This document shows positions 63,136 through 64,000 of a stretch of DNA of 64,000 nt, in pieces. The notes under the pieces were generated by a model. It was not told the origin of the DNA. It saw only the letters and a program-made list of their open reading frames with translations, and did no database searches. A program made the position numbers and the translations under genes. This DNA comes from Ascaris suum (taxonomy: Eukaryota > Nematoda > Chromadorea > Rhabditida > Ascarididae). Positions within the stretch are counted from its first letter, which is position 1, and every line of letters starts with the position of its first letter. The stretch lies in NCBI GenBank assembly GCA_013433145.1, contig CM024187.1, forward strand, positions 8,521,326 to 8,585,325, in the 5' to 3' direction.

Positions 63136-63548
63136 TCAGAACCAACTTTTCGGCTATTTCAAAGAGGTATTGCTCTCCTTATTTCGTACCTTTATTTTTC
63201 ACGCGAGATTACTCACCGAAGCAGGAAATACACGCAAAAGTTTAGTTATACACCTTATGAAAAGTGAGTCTTTTAATTCCGCAAGCAGTGCTGAACCAAC
63301 AGAAAGGTTGAGCTGCCTACCCAATTTGCTCAGCAAGAATCACAAGTGAAGACTAACAACAGAAGCACGGCTCGCTTCAATAAGGTCGTATCGAAGATGT
63401 TCATTTATCACTAGAAGACGGTTGCCAGTGCTTGCACCAGTCAGCAATGTCCAGCTTGTGGCAAAACAACAACAATAAAGACGGTTGCCATTAGCTAACC
63501 GAGAGTTTTCTTATGTTGATTTGCCATATGTTAAGCAAATCGTACGTA

Positions 63549-63770
63549 CCCACACACATACATACATACACACAGGCAGACAAAGACAGACACAGACGGG
63601 CATAGACACACAGGCATTTACGTGTCCAAACTTGTCCATACAAATGCACTCGTACATGTACACATGCACAGAATCCATACAAACACAAGTCCAATTAAAC
63701 ACACACATGCGCAATTACGCACATGTAGACCTACACACGTACACGCAAAATCGCATATACATGTAGCGCA
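63549..63770. repeat. CA-rich compound microsatellite
   Basis: Degenerate tandem CA, CATA and CAGA units (for example CACACACATACATACATACA) fill about 220 bases. The long frames read across it on both strands are low-complexity artefacts. Confidence 0.85.
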
Positions 63771-64000
63771 TTGATTGTAACGTGGAGCGGCAAAAATCCA
63801 GCACATAAGTTTCTGTGGCACTAACAAACTAACGAGAGTTGCGGAAATGTAGGTTTTTGGAAACGATTAAACGCATGATGCATTCGAATCGCTAATGAGT
63901 GATTTATGCGAGACAGTTGAAATCTGATGATAATTCCAGTGATAAGTGGTGATAAATGCCATAGTGATAGCAATTAACAAAATTTATTCTTGACAGAATT

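Larger units (their letters stand above)
54905..64000. other. Probable long first complexin intron and upstream DNA
   Basis: This 9 kb contains no gene I can assemble. The expected complexin first coding exon lies somewhere here or beyond the window. Open frames at 61063-61208, 61508-61759 and 62953-63135 have exon-like composition but no partners. The remainder is AT-rich with no recognisable domains, and a microsatellite lies at 63.55 kb. Confidence 0.5.

Noticed and set aside
63485..63827. Cys/His/Thr-rich frames on both strands
   Set aside because: They are translations of the CA-rich microsatellite.
1..64000. CRISPR arrays, rRNA genes, bacterial operons or phage genes
   Set aside because: None seen. 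Spliced genes and eukaryotic proteins show this is nuclear nematode DNA.

Overview
The window looks like nuclear DNA of a clade V parasitic nematode, most like a strongylid (hookworm-type). The evidence is short exons split by introns of a few hundred bases to about 2.4 kb, acceptors of the TTTCAG/TTGCAG type, a start codon one base behind a TTGCAG acceptor (the pattern of spliced-leader trans-splicing), and proteins closest to Caenorhabditis families from memory. Most open frames longer than 60 codons are chance or repeat-derived. Five genes can be assembled from phase-consistent exons.

Left part (0.5-27 kb). First comes the 3' end of an unrecognised plus-strand gene (10 exons, 552-8152) for a disordered, Tyr/Ser-rich, basic protein. 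Next, on the minus strand, is a complete TRAP-beta/SSR2 gene (trap-2 type, 17147-11393). Then, on the plus strand, is a complete VIP36-type L-type lectin gene (LMAN2/ile-2 type, 20564-27065). TRAP-beta acts at the ER translocon and VIP36 in ER-Golgi glycoprotein sorting. The two genes are divergent and share a 3.4 kb upstream region with a TGACGTGA element like the unfolded-protein-response motif. From memory, the C. elegans counterparts are also close neighbours on the X chromosome.

Middle (27-45 kb). This 18 kb is gene-poor. It holds decayed non-LTR reverse transcriptase fragments, foldback repeats, poly-C tracts and frames that cannot be assigned.

Right part (45-64 kb). A three-exon plus-strand gene (45000-49434) encodes an unrecognised Cys-rich single-pass membrane protein; a 17-codon upstream ORF directly abuts its start. 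Converging on it is a minus-strand complexin gene (cpx-1 type). Its four downstream exons (54904-52986) are clear, and a phase-compatible first-exon candidate lies 6.5 kb upstream at 61435-61399. The rest of 55-64 kb is probably the first complexin intron and upstream DNA, with orphan exon-like frames and a CA-rich microsatellite. Mariner-like and Tc-like transposase remnants sit in the introns of the TRAP-beta gene.
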